In this document: one piece after another, positions 23,446 through 36,011 of the stretch
Numbering within the stretch: position 1 is the first letter of the stretch
Layout of the letters: each line of letters opens with the position of its first letter
Assembly (NCBI GenBank): GCA_030068075.1
Contig: CM057832.1
Span: forward strand, 73,809,502-73,873,501
From: Paguma larvata
Lineage: Eukaryota; Chordata; Mammalia; Carnivora; Viverridae
DNA: 64,000 nucleotides
Direction: 5' to 3'
The notes under the pieces: model-generated
The model's input: only the letters and a program-made list of their open reading frames with translations
What the model was told of the DNA's origin: nothing
Databases searched by the model: none
Translations under genes and position numbers: made by a program

Positions 23446-24903
23446 CTTGGCCCCAAGATGCACACTAAGTCCAGATTTTCTTCACATCCTTTTATCCTCC
23501 TTGGCACAGGGGCCTAGTGGGGCACATTCTTCTCTTAGTCATGACAGAAGCACAAGAGGGCAAGTTCATCCAGGCAAACACATTTTAAGCCTCTGCTTCC
23601 CTTCTGCTAACATCCCATTGGCTAAATCAACCCTGTCCAAAATCAGGTCAGGGAAGCCCATCCTGTCTCTGTGGGAATTGCTGCAGAGTGACAAGAAGAG
23701 GGTATGGATACACAGGGGTGAAGAATGGCAGCAAATAATCAATATCCTAGAGCCATTTTTGAATCCTAATGCTAATAAGGATCCTACATGACATCTTTAC
23801 TGGATGTTTTAATTAATTAAGTCTTTTTACATCTATTTAATCATTCAGCGATTCATTGTATTTATTCAGTAAGCACACATGTATTGAATGCATCAGGAAG
23901 AAATAAGACGAAATAGAACAGGGGGTGAATAAAAGTTACATATCTAATGTGGTTTTAAGAAAGAAAAATTGGCAAGAAGCAGTTTAGTAGAAGAGGAAGA
24001 ACTAAATAGAATCCAGATGAAAGCTAGGACCAGGCTTCTGTATGCACTAGTATCATAGCTGTTTTGGTCCACAGTGGAGAAGAGTCAAAGACTACGCAAC
24101 GGCATCCAACCGAGTCAATCTCTTAAAAGTGAATTGGCAAGACAGTGGATAGAAATGTGTTATATACCCACTAAGTTTGACTGAATTTGAGAAATTCAAA
24201 GGTAAGGAAGTAGAGCTCATTCTCAAATGTGTCACATCTTCTACCTGAATGAGAATTTCATGCGTTCATTGTTTCTGTGTACCTGGTGAGGTATTTGGCC
24301 TCACCCAAAGAGAGGTCTGGCTCTCCTCCCTGGATAACTTCTAAACTCTTGGAGTTTCCCAAGTGGTGTGAATGTCTTTGTTTTTCCTGGAGGCTCATCT
24401 CACCACATTTGATCCTTTACGGAAAGGAATGACTAAAGGTGGGGCCGGCTCACTACCCTAAGGAGACAACTTTGTGTTTAGAGGCTGGGGGCTTTGGTTT
24501 GTGTGATATCACTTGACCTCTGGGGAATTTTCAGTGCTAAGCCTGGCCAAGGTCAGCCAAGGTCTCTACAGAATTGTTTCTGAATACTAAACATGAGCAG
24601 TTCGAGTATAGAATTTGAAAAGATGCAGCACCAAGAAACCTTTTCTGGATTCTTCTCCTAGAGGAGTCAGTGGATGTCCTATGAGAAGCTAAAATAAAAG
24701 GAGTGGATTCAGGCAAAAAAGAAAGCAAAATATGAAGCAGGTGGGGTCAAGTTTGCTAATCTGCTGATTTAAATGGAAAATTTATCCTCGACAATCAGGG
24801 TGTGTCAGGATAATCACAAAAGTCTAAAACACGGAAGAATGAGGAGGAACAGAAAAATGTCCAAGGGATGGGATATGAAAAAGACTCAAATGGATATTAT
24901 TTG

Positions 24904-25117
24904 GGGCACCTGGGTGGCTCAGTTGATTAAGTGTCTGACTTCAGCTCAGGTCATGATGGCAGTTTGTGAGTTTGAGTCCTGCATCAGGCTCTCTGTTGTC
25001 AGCACAGAGCCTGCTTAGGATCTTCTGTTCCCCTCTCTCTTTGTCCTCCCCTGCTCTCTCTCTCTTCTGTCTCTCTCTCTGTCTCTCTCTCAAAAAATAA
25101 ACATTAAAAAATTTTTT
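24904..25117 (+). mobile_element. Felid tRNA-derived SINE
   Basis: It is full length. The flanks aatggatattattt and aatagatactattt look like an aged target duplication. Confidence 0.92.
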
Positions 25118-25960
25118 TAAAATAGATACTATTTTTTCATTGTTTTGTTTAGTGATTCTTTCCCCACTAATGTAAAATTTTATTCACTCCAAATGTTAAA
25201 AAGAAAGCACAATTAAAAAAACCATTGAAGATAACTGCTAACTGAAGAATGTGTGAATCTCAGGAACTCATTGGGAGTCAACTGAAAGGTTCTTCTTCAG
25301 AGCCCGTTTGCTAAAAGCAGCCTTCTCTACACAGCCCTGCCCAGTAATTGGTCCTCGTGTGTTCTCCTTGCCTTTACAAAACTTTTTTGTTAATGCTTTA
25401 CTTCATTGTTATTTTCATTTAAGAAGAAAAATAATATTTGGAGAGGAAATGGCCACTTGTATTACATTGTTAATTTCAAAGTACTTTTTGTTGAAGTTGT
25501 TTAGCCCAGATAAATATACATAACAAGAGCTGCACGGTTGTGGTGCTTCTCCTGTATTGTATAGATGCCTAGACAGTGACAGCCAGCGCTCGATGGAAGA
25601 CTGTTTTTCTTCTATCTGAGCTTCAAATCATTCCTATTTGGTGAATTCGAGCACACTTTGTTTTTTTGTAACCTTTTAAACAATCATTGTGATGATGTAC
25701 GTTACTACCCAAGCTTTCCTCTTTCATGAACATACACCATATTTGAAAAAGTCATGGCTGCTAAGGTTGACTTATAAGTAATTCAGAATATTTGGGTACC
25801 ATTTCCCTGCAGGTTGTATTCCTAGTCTAGGTCTTACTGCTGTTTGAAGATGGATTGCACCCCAAAGGGTGATTTCTCAGAAATAGCGACAAAGCTACCA
25901 AGCCAAGCTAGATATTATATGTTCCTCAGACTTTATTTTCCCTGTATTTATACATGGAAT

Positions 25961-25997
25961 ATATGTATATATATTTATATATATTATATACATGGAA

Positions 25998-26062
<65 letters not shown>
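25961..26062. repeat. (TA)n microsatellite
   Basis: A mixed tatatat/catggaatatatg preface leads into about 30 uninterrupted TA units. It is self-complementary and likely to vary in length between individuals. Confidence 0.95.
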
Positions 26063-26064
<2 letters not shown>

Positions 26065-26589
26065 GGCCGCTGTGTATCTGCATAGTGTCCCGTGCTTCAA
26101 AGAGCAGCTCAATCCAGATTTAGAGAAGTGTTGAGCGACCAGCTCACCGGAGGAAGGCCAAATGCTGCTCTCCCTCCTTTGCTTTGCTGCATTATCAATT
26201 CCTGTAACATTCAAAGAATCCAAGATGGAGTTGGCGAAGGGCGGGAATGATTAAATAAGTAAGGTGAGAATAATGACAGTCAGTTGAGTCCCACCATGGC
26301 AAAGGTTAATGAAGAGGCAATGGTTGACTTTGGGAAGTAGATTACTGGGCTTCACCTTTGTTTTTGTATCTTGTCTTGGCTGTCTTTGCTGAGGCTGGAG
26401 CGTGGTTGTTGGAGCGGCTGGGCTGGGAGTTTCCTGACTCTATCTTGCCTCATCCTTCCTTCGGTCCCCGGGTCTCTTACCCTGATGGTTTCCTTCCCTT
26501 CCCCTCCTCTCTGCCTGACAAAATCCTTCAAGAGCTATTTACTAACAAGCCTCTTCTCAAGTACCCAACTGGAAAGGAACCTTGAAAAT

Positions 26590-26872
26590 ATGCTAAGTAA
26601 AGAAACCAGCCTGAAAGATCACATTTTGTAGAATTCCATTTTCATGAAATATCAAGGAAAAGATCTACTGAGACAGAAAGTAAATTAGTGGTTGTTTAGG
26701 GATGGGGGAAATTGGGAGTTTCTTTTTGGGGTGATGAAAATATTTTAAAATTGATTGTGGTGATGATTGCACAACTCTGGGAATATATCAAAAGCCATTG
26801 AACTATACACTTGGCATGAATGACTTGTGTGGTATTAAATTCTATATAAGCTGTTCTTTAAAACAAGAAACA
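26590..26872 (+). mobile_element. Old L1 3' end
   Basis: L1M-type 3' text is present: aattagtggttgttta, tttttggggtgatgaaaat and gaactatacac. Confidence 0.7.
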
Positions 26873-26899
26873 CCAGTTAGATGAGAAAGTGGCCCTGAG

Positions 26900-27100
26900 T
26901 AATGACTAAGCACATGCACTTAAGTGCTAGAGAGATTTGGGGTAAAATCCTCGCCATACCAGGGATTAGCTATGTGATCCCGGCATGCTACCTCGTTCCT
27001 CAAAGAGCAGAAAACAGGAGTGTCTGGATAAGAAGATTCTTGTGAGGATTAGTGGGATCATACATTGGAAGCCCTTAGTACAGTGTCTGGACATCACAAG
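26900..27100 (+). repeat. MIR fragment (weak)
   Basis: The end gtgaggattagtgggatcat followed by cagtgtctgg fits the MIR 3' half; the 5' half is badly diverged. Confidence 0.5.
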
Positions 27101-27199
27101 ACTCAACAAGCAGCTGTTTTTAGATGATTTCCTTTCCCTTGGAATTTCTTAGCCTTTTGTGTGTATTTACTCCCTGAGAAGTATGACATTGGTTGATAT

Positions 27200-27330
27200 A
27201 AACCTCCCCTACTGGATTGTAAGCCTTTTGCAGGCTCTGACTTCCTTCAGTTGCTTATAACTTAGCTTCCGATAGCAATTCTTACACCTAGTAGGCGCTA
27301 AATATTTATCGGCAGAATTGAATTGAATGT
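27200..27330 (+). repeat. L2-type 3' end
   Basis: The text ggattgtaagccttttgcag then acctagtaggcgctaaatat is typical of L2 tails. Confidence 0.55.
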
Positions 27331-27394
27331 GTTTGGCTTCTATGCTAGGTTGGGAGCTCCTTGAGGACCATGACTTCTGATTGTACCTACAGGT

Positions 27395-27452
27395 TCTATC
27401 TCAGTAGTGCATACAGATATAATGATCTATCTCTCTCCACTACTGAGATAGA
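27395..27452. repeat. Perfect 15 bp inverted repeat
   Basis: tctatctcagtagtg at 27395-27409 is the exact reverse complement of 27438-27452, with a 28-base loop. Confidence 0.9.
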
Positions 27453-28530
27453 TCTTGTACATCTGTCATTGAGTTCTTTTTAATCAGTGAACAAATGAAA
27501 CTTCTAATTCCTTAAAAAAGGTTCTGTTGATCACTTCCCCAAACTTTTTTCTTGCCTCCCTCTCTCCAGTCTTTCCTGGCTGTCGGTGTTCTGATTTTAT
27601 GTGGGTGTTCAGGGGCGGAGCTTGTTGAGCCTAAACCGATCCTTCTATGTCCCTCCTTCTTGCCAGAGATCAGTTTTGGAAATGGAAGTGATGCATTCTG
27701 GCTAATGAGATGTGAAGTGAAGCCAGAGGAAGTTTTCTTTCCCTTTAAAAAGAGATAGATGAGGAGAAATGTGCCCTTTTCTGTCTGGTTGTTGCTGTGT
27801 GGGGTGGTGAGGTTTGGAGATGCGGCAGACAGCGCAGCTCAGAGGAGGACAGGCTAAGGATGATACAAGAGCAAAATGGAAAGATCGTGGGTTTTTAATG
27901 AAGTGTTGGCCACTGATGTAACCAATGCTGGATTTGAAAAGTTTTTATGTGACATAATCAACCCCATATTGTCTCAGTCATTCTACTTGGGATTTCCATT
28001 GCTCATCACTCACTGTAAGTTTCCTGATATACTTTTCCATTTGTTGTTTCCACTTCCCTGTTAAATCCTGAAGGTGGAACCACTGATGGGAAGAGAAGAG
28101 GAATAATAAATCAGGGGGCCAAAGAAACCATGAGGAATGAATAAATAATTAACCAGGTATTATTGTATTTTTATTATTTACACCTCATACCTCACCTACT
28201 GTAAACATTTCAGAAGAGATTCGTGTGTTCACAGCCCATCATAGCCTTAGTTTTGTGATGGAAAGGAGACAACTACTTGATCATAAACACAAGGTGGAAA
28301 AAGAGTGTATTTTCGCAAGAGTAAAATAAGAGTCACAAGGGAGAAGCATGCATCTGGCCCTCTGTGTGTTTTGGCTGCTACGCCAACAGGGATGTCAGAG
28401 TTGCAAGGGGATACTTTTGGAGGCTCTGTAACCAGGGATGGGTGAGGGTTTCTTTGGTACAAGGAGGGATTGTCCTCTAGGTACAGGACAATGAACCAGA
28501 CCCAGCCGTGAAAGGAAGAGGGACACTTAC

Positions 28531-28726
28531 TCAGGGCATCTGGTGTAGCACCTGCCTTCGTGGAGAAAGAGAGGGAAGTCTGGCTGAGTCCGGCACTTTC
28601 TGCAAAGATTGGCTCCAGAGCAGGAGGCACAGTCCTCTGTACAGTTCTCGCAGCTGCCACTCGTCCCCGAGGGCCACGTGCCTTCGGGACAGGAGGAGAC
28701 ACAGGCCTGGGCCAACAGATATGTGC
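28531..28726 (-). CDS. PCSK5: PCSK5 exon E, furin-like repeat
   Basis: It encodes 64 full codons: TYLLAQACVSSCPEGTWPS, then GSCENCTEDCASCSG, CRKCRTQPDFPLFLHEG and RCYTRCP, with ten cysteines. The acceptor is gggcttctag and the donor gtaagt. It begins in phase 1 and ends in phase 2 (GA|G, Glu), so it is not frame-neutral alone but is together with exon F. N-C-T is a potential glycosylation sequon. The human protein from memory (LLAQACVSSCPQGTWPS, PLFLHEGRCYSKCPE) is a near match. Confidence 0.95.
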
Positions 28727-29633
28727 CTAGAAGCCCAGGGAAGAAGGCAGATCAGACGGTCATCATGTGTCTGGTCCAACAGCACACGTGTCCATGCAGA
28801 CAACGGATGCTCACAACAGTTTTTTAACCTCTCCGAAGACTAAAGGGTACGGTGCACTCATTTCAGGCATACCAAAATATTTATTTAGGGATGCTGAGTC
28901 TACCATGTTGAGTTAAATCTCCAGTAAGGAAATTAACTGCAGGAGGCTGTTGCCCTGTGTCTTTGACTTTCCTACTGTTATCTGTGCAGGTCCCCATGGG
29001 ACTTCCTTTTGCCCAGTAGATCCATCTATTAACATTGTCTTCCAGCAAGGCAGTTACACTTGCATAACGCAATAAAGTCTATTCTTCCCCAAAGCCTCTC
29101 CTGTTAGGACACTAACATAGTAGCAACTCTTCCATCCAACGCCACCTTGAGTGGGTTGTCTATGTATTTTTAATTGAAAAAAAAAAAGCAGATAACATCA
29201 TTATTGGAATAAAACTGTTTTAAAATCACCTTCAACTCCAAAATCCCAAGAAATTCCTTCAATTTTTGTTTGTAAGCGATTACATTTCGTGGGGGTAGAA
29301 TCACAGTACACCTGGTTGCATCTCACTGTGAACATTGCACATTCCAACAAAAGGATCACTTTAATGGTCACTCTTAATTCTTAAATTCTCAATGTTAATG
29401 TACCATGTTAATAATAATCCCTCTCATTCAGGGAAGTTGTTCTTTCTGATGTTTTATTATAGATGATGAGGCAGTAAATCTTTTGAGCTAGTAAGTTCTT
29501 GCTCTCGTTTTGTTTGTTTGTATGTTTGTTTTTCTTCTCCCTTAAATTCAGTACTGGAAATGAAGAAGGAAAGAACAGGTAGACCATTTATCTCCATCTA
29601 GATTCTCTACCCTAAGATCTCTAATGAACTTTA

Positions 29634-29827
29634 TTTTTTAAATGTTTGCTTATTTTTGAGAGAGCATGAGCAGGGAAGGGGCAGAGAGAGAGAGGGAGAG
29701 AGAATCCCAAGCAGGCTCCATGCTGTCAGCACAGAGTCTGACATGGGGCTCGAACTCACCAACCATGAGACCTGAGCCAAAACCAGGAGCTGGACACTTA
29801 ACTGACTGAGCCACCCAGGTGCCCCAT
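29634..29827 (-). mobile_element. Felid tRNA-derived SINE
   Basis: The target duplication ctaatgaactttaa type lies at about 29620 and 29830. The reversed head ends at cacccaggtgcccc. Confidence 0.93.
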
Positions 29828-29861
29828 GGCTAATGAACTTTAAAGAGTAATGAACTTGTAG

Positions 29862-30113
29862 GGGCACTTGGGTGGCTGAGTTGGTTAAGCATCAGGTCAT
29901 GACTCATGGCTTTGGTTTGGCTCAGGTCATGACCTCATGGTTTGTGAGTTCAAGCCCCTTGTCAGACTCTCTGCTGACTGTGCAGAGCCTGCTTTGGATC
30001 TTCTATCTCCCTCTCTCTCTGCCTTTACCCTGCTGGTGCGCTCTCTCTCTTTCTCTTTCTCTCTCTCTCTCTCTCTTCCTCTCTCTCAAAAATTAAGTAA
30101 ATATTTAAAAAAA
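29862..30113 (+). mobile_element. Felid tRNA-derived SINE with expanded CT tract
   Basis: Flanks agagtaatgaact and ggagtaatggaac suggest a target duplication. The CT-rich segment (30030-30088) is longer than in the other copies, and the head region has a local duplication of the aggtcatga phrase. Confidence 0.92.
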
Positions 30114-30207
30114 GGAGTAATGGAACCTCTAGAAATGTCAGGTACCCAGATACCCTAACAAATTCTATGGCCAAATCAACAGATAACTTCTACATGCTTT
30201 TGGGTAA

Positions 30208-30379
30208 GAACATTTTTTTCTTTTCTTTTCTTTTTTCTTTTCCTTTGAAAGCCAGCTTCCCCCCCCCCCCCCACAAAGATTTCAGTTTGCAGTAATCTCT
30301 ACATCCAATGTGGGACTCCAACTTACAATCCCAAGATCGAGAATTGCATGCTCTACTGACTGAGCCAGCCAGGCGCCTC
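30208..30379 (-). mobile_element. Older carnivore tRNA-derived SINE
   Basis: The reversed head ends at gagccagccaggcgcc. The body (ctcttgatctt-type text) lacks the felid CT block, so this looks like an older CAN-SINE subfamily. A C run at 30259-30272 is included. Confidence 0.8.
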
Positions 30380-30567
30380 TGAGAGCAAGTTTTTATTAGA
30401 GGTCACTGTTTGGGTCCCTGCATTTCTCCAGAGCGGCCACTGTGATAGGAATAATGAAGAGACTAGATCGAGTCCTGCAAGCCTTTTACATAAAGATGCC
30501 GATATATGTACATAGTGACAGTGAATTGGCTTGGCCACTTCCATCTCTTGTCATGCTCCACACTGAC

Positions 30568-30651
30568 CTTTTGGACACGAAGTGCACAGGGTTGCAGATT
30601 CATTGCAAGTTTTACAAGAAGGATGACAAGGCTGGTATCCTCTCAAAATAT
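30568..30651 (-). CDS. PCSK5: PCSK5 exon D, furin-like half repeat
   Basis: This 84 nt exon encodes a split Asp then ILRGYQPCHPSCKTC, an NES sequon, and ATLCTSCPK, with five cysteines. The acceptor is ccctacacag and the donor gtcagt. It is phase 1-1. The human equivalent, from memory, reads ILRKLQPCHSSCKTCNGSATLCTSCPK, so the exon is conserved almost residue by residue. It was located by walking from the phase and the last codon of exon C, since its frame is too short to be obvious alone. Confidence 0.93.
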
Positions 30652-31689
30652 CTGTGTAGGGACAGAAACCAGAAGTCAGTGTCCTATGAACAGGCGTTAC
30701 AGTGTGGGAAGGATCTCATGAGTAATCTCATCTTCCTTCCTGCCCCAAATAGAATCCCTTCAGTTTTTCATTGGCCAAACACTGGTACCCAGTCATTACC
30801 ATGTGGTGGACTTTACTCATTTATTTTTTCTCTTCCTTCTCCATTGACAATTGATTATCAAGACATTCTTTGCAAACTTTCAGTGACAGAATAGCTTTCA
30901 ACACAAAAGGGATGGTTGAACTAACACCGGTTCCTTCTTTCATCTATTAACCATCTGTGGGAGTGTTGCTTGGGTGTATGCACACATGAGAGAATTTTCT
31001 AGTTAAAGGTCATCACTTCTCTCCCCAAGATTCTTAGATGACCATTTCTCTTCACTCTAAGATGATAACTGAGAATTTATTGTGCCCTTTGTGGAGACAC
31101 TTTTTTCTTTTCCTTCTTTCTTTTTTTTTGTTCTTTGGAACTAGGTTTCATAATTCGTCAGTGTTTGTGTTTCTGTGGTCTTCAGAGTAGCCACTTGTGG
31201 AATGCAAACCTAAATTTTTCTCCTCTCAAATCACCGTTAAACATTCACATAATGGAGCTGGCCTTGAGCTTTCTGGTTGGCCAGGTGAGCAGCGGGCCAC
31301 CCCAGGTCAATACACCAATGACCTGGGAAACACTAGAGGTGTTCCCCTGACCCTTCCCCTCTGAGAACATTCACTGGCCAGGCTTTTCCAGGAAGTCAGC
31401 AAGTCCATGGGACAGTTTCAACGACCTACAGAACAGCCTCAGTGACATCATGCAGTCAGTACAGGAGATCTTGACTGAATCTCAAGATTTGCCTGGGAAT
31501 CAGCATGAGTCTCACAGGGGGGAAAACTAGAAAAAGAAGTTCTAGCTCAGGATGTATATAATAGGACTGAGTCTGGCCCTCAGTCAGTGATTCTTACCAT
31601 TAGTCAGTTGGCATCTTACCATTCCCGTCCATTTCCTCCCTCCCTCCCTCCCCTGCTTCCTGCTTCTTCTCTTCCAGAGAGTCAGTCTG

Positions 31690-31900
31690 CCTTAGTTGGT
31701 TCTGTAGCCACATCTGCCTTCAGAGCCCAGCTGTGCCACTTACGGAGGGTAACCATGGATACAGTAATTAAACTTGAAGAGTCCTACTTTCCATGTCTCT
31801 GGAATGAGAGAAAATGATCCTTCCCTTATGGGACCCTTGTGAAGATGGAATGAAACAATGTGTGTGATGCGCACGCAGAGCGGCTCAGTAAATGAAGTCC
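31690..31900 (+). repeat. MIR fragment (weak)
   Basis: The order cagctgtgccacttac, a diverged core, then ggctcagtaaatgaa fits MIR. Confidence 0.5.
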
Positions 31901-33122
31901 TTTCTGCTTCTTTTCTCCTAGTTTCTTCCTGGGTTACCCTTCCACCCCGGGTGCCAGCCTTTGGCTTTACTTCTCTCTCCCTCTTCCCTCCATCCCCTAT
32001 CTGGAGTGGCACTTGGAGGCATTTCTGGCTTTCTGTGAAGGAGCTATGGTTAATAAGCTGAGATTTGCTCTGGAAGAATCTAGATTCAGAGGGAGGGAGG
32101 TAGATTGGTGAGGATGTAGATATAGATGCACAGACAGAAATGGTCACCCTGCTTTGCTAAGCAGTAGTCTTTTTCCTAGTTCGGGGAGAGAAATATGCCC
32201 TGGGTTTTCAGGAGACTGATTGGTGTAGTCTCCCTTGGGGGAGCTATTAAGAGCTCAGTTAGCCTGGTGCAGAGCAATGCCCATCATGGGCTTCTCATGC
32301 CGGTGGTCCTCCTGCCTCTCAACAGGACCAGGGGTTTCCCTGAAGGCCTTCTTAACCTGACAGTATCACTTAACCCAAAAGAGAAGACAGCAAAGATGAG
32401 CGACAATTCTGTTGCTGACGTCAGTCCTCACTCATCGCCAGGGAAACGCAGATCTGAACCACAATGTGCCATCACCTCACACCTGTTTCAGCGGCCAGTA
32501 TCTAGAAGACGTAACAAGTGTTGGCGAGGATGTGGAGGAAAGGAAGACCTTGCACACTGCTGGTGGGACTAGGAATGGCACAGCCGCTGTGGAAAACAGT
32601 GTTCAGGGGCCTCAAAAGATTAAAAATGGGCCCACCATGTGATTCAGCTGTTGCACTTCTGTAGAAACGAAGTCACTATCCTGAAGAGATACCTGCATTC
32701 CCATGGTCCCTGCCGTGTTGTTTACAATGGCCAAGATGTGGAAACAACCGAAATGTCCATCGATGAATGAATGGATAAAGAAACTGTGGTGTATATATGC
32801 AATTAGAAAATTATTCATCCACAGAAGGAAGGAAATCCTGCCATTTGGAACAAATGGGTGAATGAAACCTGAGCATCATGCTAAATGAATTACGTCAGAG
32901 AGAGAGAGAGAGAGACAGAGACAGATACTGTACGATCTCACTTATACGTGGAACCTAAAAAGGAACCACACTCCTAGAGTAGATTGCTGGTTGCCAGGAG
33001 CAGGAGTGCAAGTGGGGAGAATAGGCGAAGGGGACCAAAGGTGTATCAGTTCTGGGAATGTCATGTACAGCGTGGTAACTATGGCTAATACTGCACTGTA
33101 TATGTGAAAGCTGCTAAGAGCG

Positions 33123-33286
33123 GTTTTTTTTTTTTAATGCTTATTTATTTTTGAGACAGAGAGAGAGGGTCTGAAGCAGGCTCTGTACTGTCAGCGCAGA
33201 GCCCAACCCAGGGCTCGAACTCGTGGATGGTGAGATGACCTGAGCTGAAGTCAGATGCTTAATTAACTGAGCCACCCAGGCATCCG
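33123..33286 (-). mobile_element. Felid SINE, shortened, within L1
   Basis: The reversed head ends at gagccacccaggcatcc; part of the CT-rich block is missing. Confidence 0.9.
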
Positions 33287-33308
33287 AAGATAGTTCTTAA
33301 AAGTTCTC

Positions 33309-33309
33309 A

Positions 33310-33355
<46 letters not shown>
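33309..33355. repeat. (CA)n microsatellite
   Basis: About 23 uninterrupted CA units are present. Confidence 0.96.
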
Positions 33356-33357
<2 letters not shown>

Positions 33358-34199
33358 AAGGTAACGATGGGGGTGGTAGATGTGTTAACCTTACTTTGGT
33401 AGTCGTTTTTTAGTGCATACGTCTGTCGAATCATCACATCATACATGGTAAGCCTGCATCACGTTGTATGTCAATTAGATTTCAATAAAATGGAAAACAG
33501 ATACCTAATGGCTGAGAGCTGTTCTTGAAAATAATAATGAAAGAATCTTTTTCAAACACCATCGAGACTTTTAATATTATGTCTAGACCAGGGGTTGAAT
33601 CTTTGCCCCCAGGAGTTGAATTTTTGATTTGATCCTTTTTATACTATTTTTTTTAATTTATAAAGATATGAATTTTAAAGAACTTTCCCACAGTTCTGTA
33701 AAATATAATGTATCTATCTACACATATGTATATATTTATAATTACATCTATCTCACATTCAAGCAGTTTGGTATTTTACTGAGATAGGCTGGACATAAAA
33801 TTCTGTAATGTCAGGAAATGGCCATGAGAGGGTGCTCTGTACACACAGTTAGCAGCAGTTAAAGGTGGGCGACCGAGCATCTTTCCCAGACAAAGCTTTT
33901 TTTTTTTTTTCCTATCAGATTAGTGACTTAATCACAAGTAAATATTGACCTTGATTGTCGCTTTTCTTTTTTTTTTTCACTCCAGAAATTCTGGACTGGA
34001 CAAGACCTCGAAGGAAAAAAAAATCACCTTAACCAAGGAAATGTAGTGTCTGTCCTTGAGAAATTGAGTATAGCTAAGCCATATAAAATAGGAGTTTTAT
34101 TTGCTTTTTTTAAATTTTTCAATAAGCAACACTCACAAAGTTTAAAAAAACGGAGAAAGTGAATATATTGCGAAGTCTCTCTCCAGCCTTTTTTCTTTT

Positions 34200-34417
34200 T
34201 ATTCATTCATTCATTCATTCATTCATTCATTCATTTATTTTGAGAGAGAGAGAGCATGAGTGGGGAGGGGCAGAGAGAGGGAGAGAGAATCCCAAACAGT
34301 CTTCACACTGGCAGCACAGAGTCCGACATGGAGCTCTTTCTCAAAAACTGTGAGATCATGATCTGAGCTGAAACCAAGAGTGGGACATTTAAACAACTGA
34401 GCCACCCAGGCGCCCCT
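34200..34417 (-). mobile_element. Felid SINE with (ATTC)n tail
   Basis: The tail has become about ten ATTC units (34200-34240), a tetranucleotide microsatellite grown from the SINE end. The head ends at cacccaggcgcccc. Confidence 0.92.
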
Positions 34418-34444
34418 CTCTCCACTCTTATACAAACTATCTGT

Positions 34445-34645
34445 TCCCACTGTTTATCACATTTTTTGATAGTACTATATTTTGGGGACCATTCTCTGTT
34501 GGTACATAACTCCCTCATTCTTGTTTATGTCTCTATAATATTCCATTGCATGGATGTATCATACTTCATTTTTCTAATTGGTAACTACTGGTGACCATTT
34601 AGTTTTTTTTCCAGTCTCTGCTATTTCAAATCATACTAAAGTCAC
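34445..34645 (-). mobile_element. Old L1-like fragment
   Basis: Reversed L1 text is visible, such as ataatattccattgcatgga followed by catacttcattttt. Confidence 0.5.
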
Positions 34646-35039
34646 TGGGAAGACAAAAGGGGCCTTTTTTCCCCACCCCATTCTTACAGATCTGCAAGGA
34701 CAGAGACTTCTTGATAGCCTCTCCCAGACATAACCACTCAGCACATCAGGAACGCCCTTAAGTGTTCCAGAAAACTCTACTGAATTTCCTCCCCATTTTT
34801 GGCCTTCGAGCGCCTACATTGTGGTTACCACCTCTTTCTGGTTTTTCTCTTGTGACTTCTGCACCCCATTGGCTCCTCGTAGCCCAGCTTCTTGGGTTGG
34901 TTTCTAAATCACAGAGTTTCTTGGTTCATTATGATTATGATTATCTTCTCCTCCCTATTTCCCTGTTACCTCTTTTGATTTGAAACTTCCGCCGTTGCTT
35001 CTGTGGCCAGCTCTTCACCAAAGATGGGCTTGCAGTGGG

Positions 35040-35460
35040 TACGGGTTCTTTTTTATTAAAAAAAAAATAAATTGTTTTATTTTTTTAATACAAAAAAGAT
35101 AAAGAAGATAAATCTTGCCTATCATCTTCCCACCCAGAAATGCCTGCGGCATCTCCTTTAGCAAGTAGATTTCCCATCTTTATATTGAATCTGTGAGTGT
35201 AATTACATATGTGTATGTATGTGCAATCATTTACATCTTCTGTGAATATAATACTGATCCTCCATTTTATATTTAATATTATAAATTTTATAGGCATTTC
35301 TATTAAAATTCTTTGAACACACTATTTTTACTGGTTTATGTATTTGCATGAACCGTAATTCGCTTAATTTTTTCTTTTGTAATATTTTCAGATTACTCCA
35401 TCCCTCCCCCATCTTTTTTTCGTTATAAATAAAGCTGCTATTGAGATCTTTATATACATT
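35040..35460 (-). mobile_element. Old L1-like fragment
   Basis: The end ataaataaagctgctattga and the A/T-rich context fit reversed L1 3' sequence. Confidence 0.4.
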
Positions 35461-35775
35461 ATTGTTTAAGTCAGGACTCTGCTTGGCTCTTATGCAGCCC
35501 AGGCTGACTATTATTTGCTGCCTTCTTTCTGGGACTGTTTTTCCCAGACCTGTATAACTCTTTAGGTCTCCAAGCTTACTTGAGTTCATGCCCTAGGGAA
35601 GACTGTTTAGAATGTGAACTAGAATTTCCTGTGTTAAGACCAGATCAGGTTAAAGGGTTGGGTAGTAGTTTAACTTTTATTGTGTCATAGTATATCCTGG
35701 GAGCTTTATGTGTGTTCTCTCCATTTAATTCTCAAAATGAACTTGGCTGAAGTAGTTCAAAGTTCTTATTTTATT

Positions 35776-35994
35776 TATATGCTTTACTTTTTTCTTAAAG
35801 TTTATTTGTGTGTTGTGGGGGGGAGCATAGAGAGGGGGAGAGTATGAGTGGAGGAGAGACAGAGAGAAACCCAAGCAAACTTCTTACTGTCAGCTCAGTG
35901 TCTGACATGGGGCTTGATCCTATGAACCAAAAGACCATGACCTGAGCCAAGATCAAGGGTTGGACACCTGACCACTGAGCCACTCAGGTGCCCC
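35776..35994 (-). mobile_element. Felid SINE, first of a three-copy stack
   Basis: The reversed head ends at gagccactcaggtgcccc. Confidence 0.92.
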
Positions 35995-36011
35995 ACCACA
36001 TTCTTATTATA

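Larger units (their letters stand above)
22163..28530 (-). other. PCSK5: Intron E-F (6.4 kb)
   Basis: It contains SINEs at 24904-25117 (plus) and 22480-22686 (minus), an L1 3' fragment (26590-26872), MIR (26900-27100), L2 (27200-27330), a long TA microsatellite (25961-26062) and a 15 bp perfect inverted repeat (27395-27452). It also contains a 48 bp decayed copy of the exon G boundary (23398-23445). The stretches 23450-24890 and 25140-25930 are unique without a recognisable gene. Confidence 0.85.
28727..30567 (-). other. PCSK5: Intron D-E (1.8 kb)
   Basis: Three SINE copies occupy its 5' half: 30208-30379 (older, minus), 29862-30113 (plus) and 29634-29827 (minus). The stretch 28800-29600 is unique, A/T-rich sequence with no gene signal. 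Confidence 0.85.
32410..33505 (+). mobile_element. L1 3' fragment with SINE insertion
   Basis: It reads in L1 sense: gccagggaaacgcagatc, gtgttggcgaggatgtgg, cactgctggtgggac, aatggataaagaaactgtgg, and ends with tcaataaaatgg. The SINE at 33123 and a CA repeat interrupt it. Confidence 0.88.

Noticed and set aside
25844..26223. Frames with long Tyr/Ile runs
   Set aside because: They are translations of the TA microsatellite.
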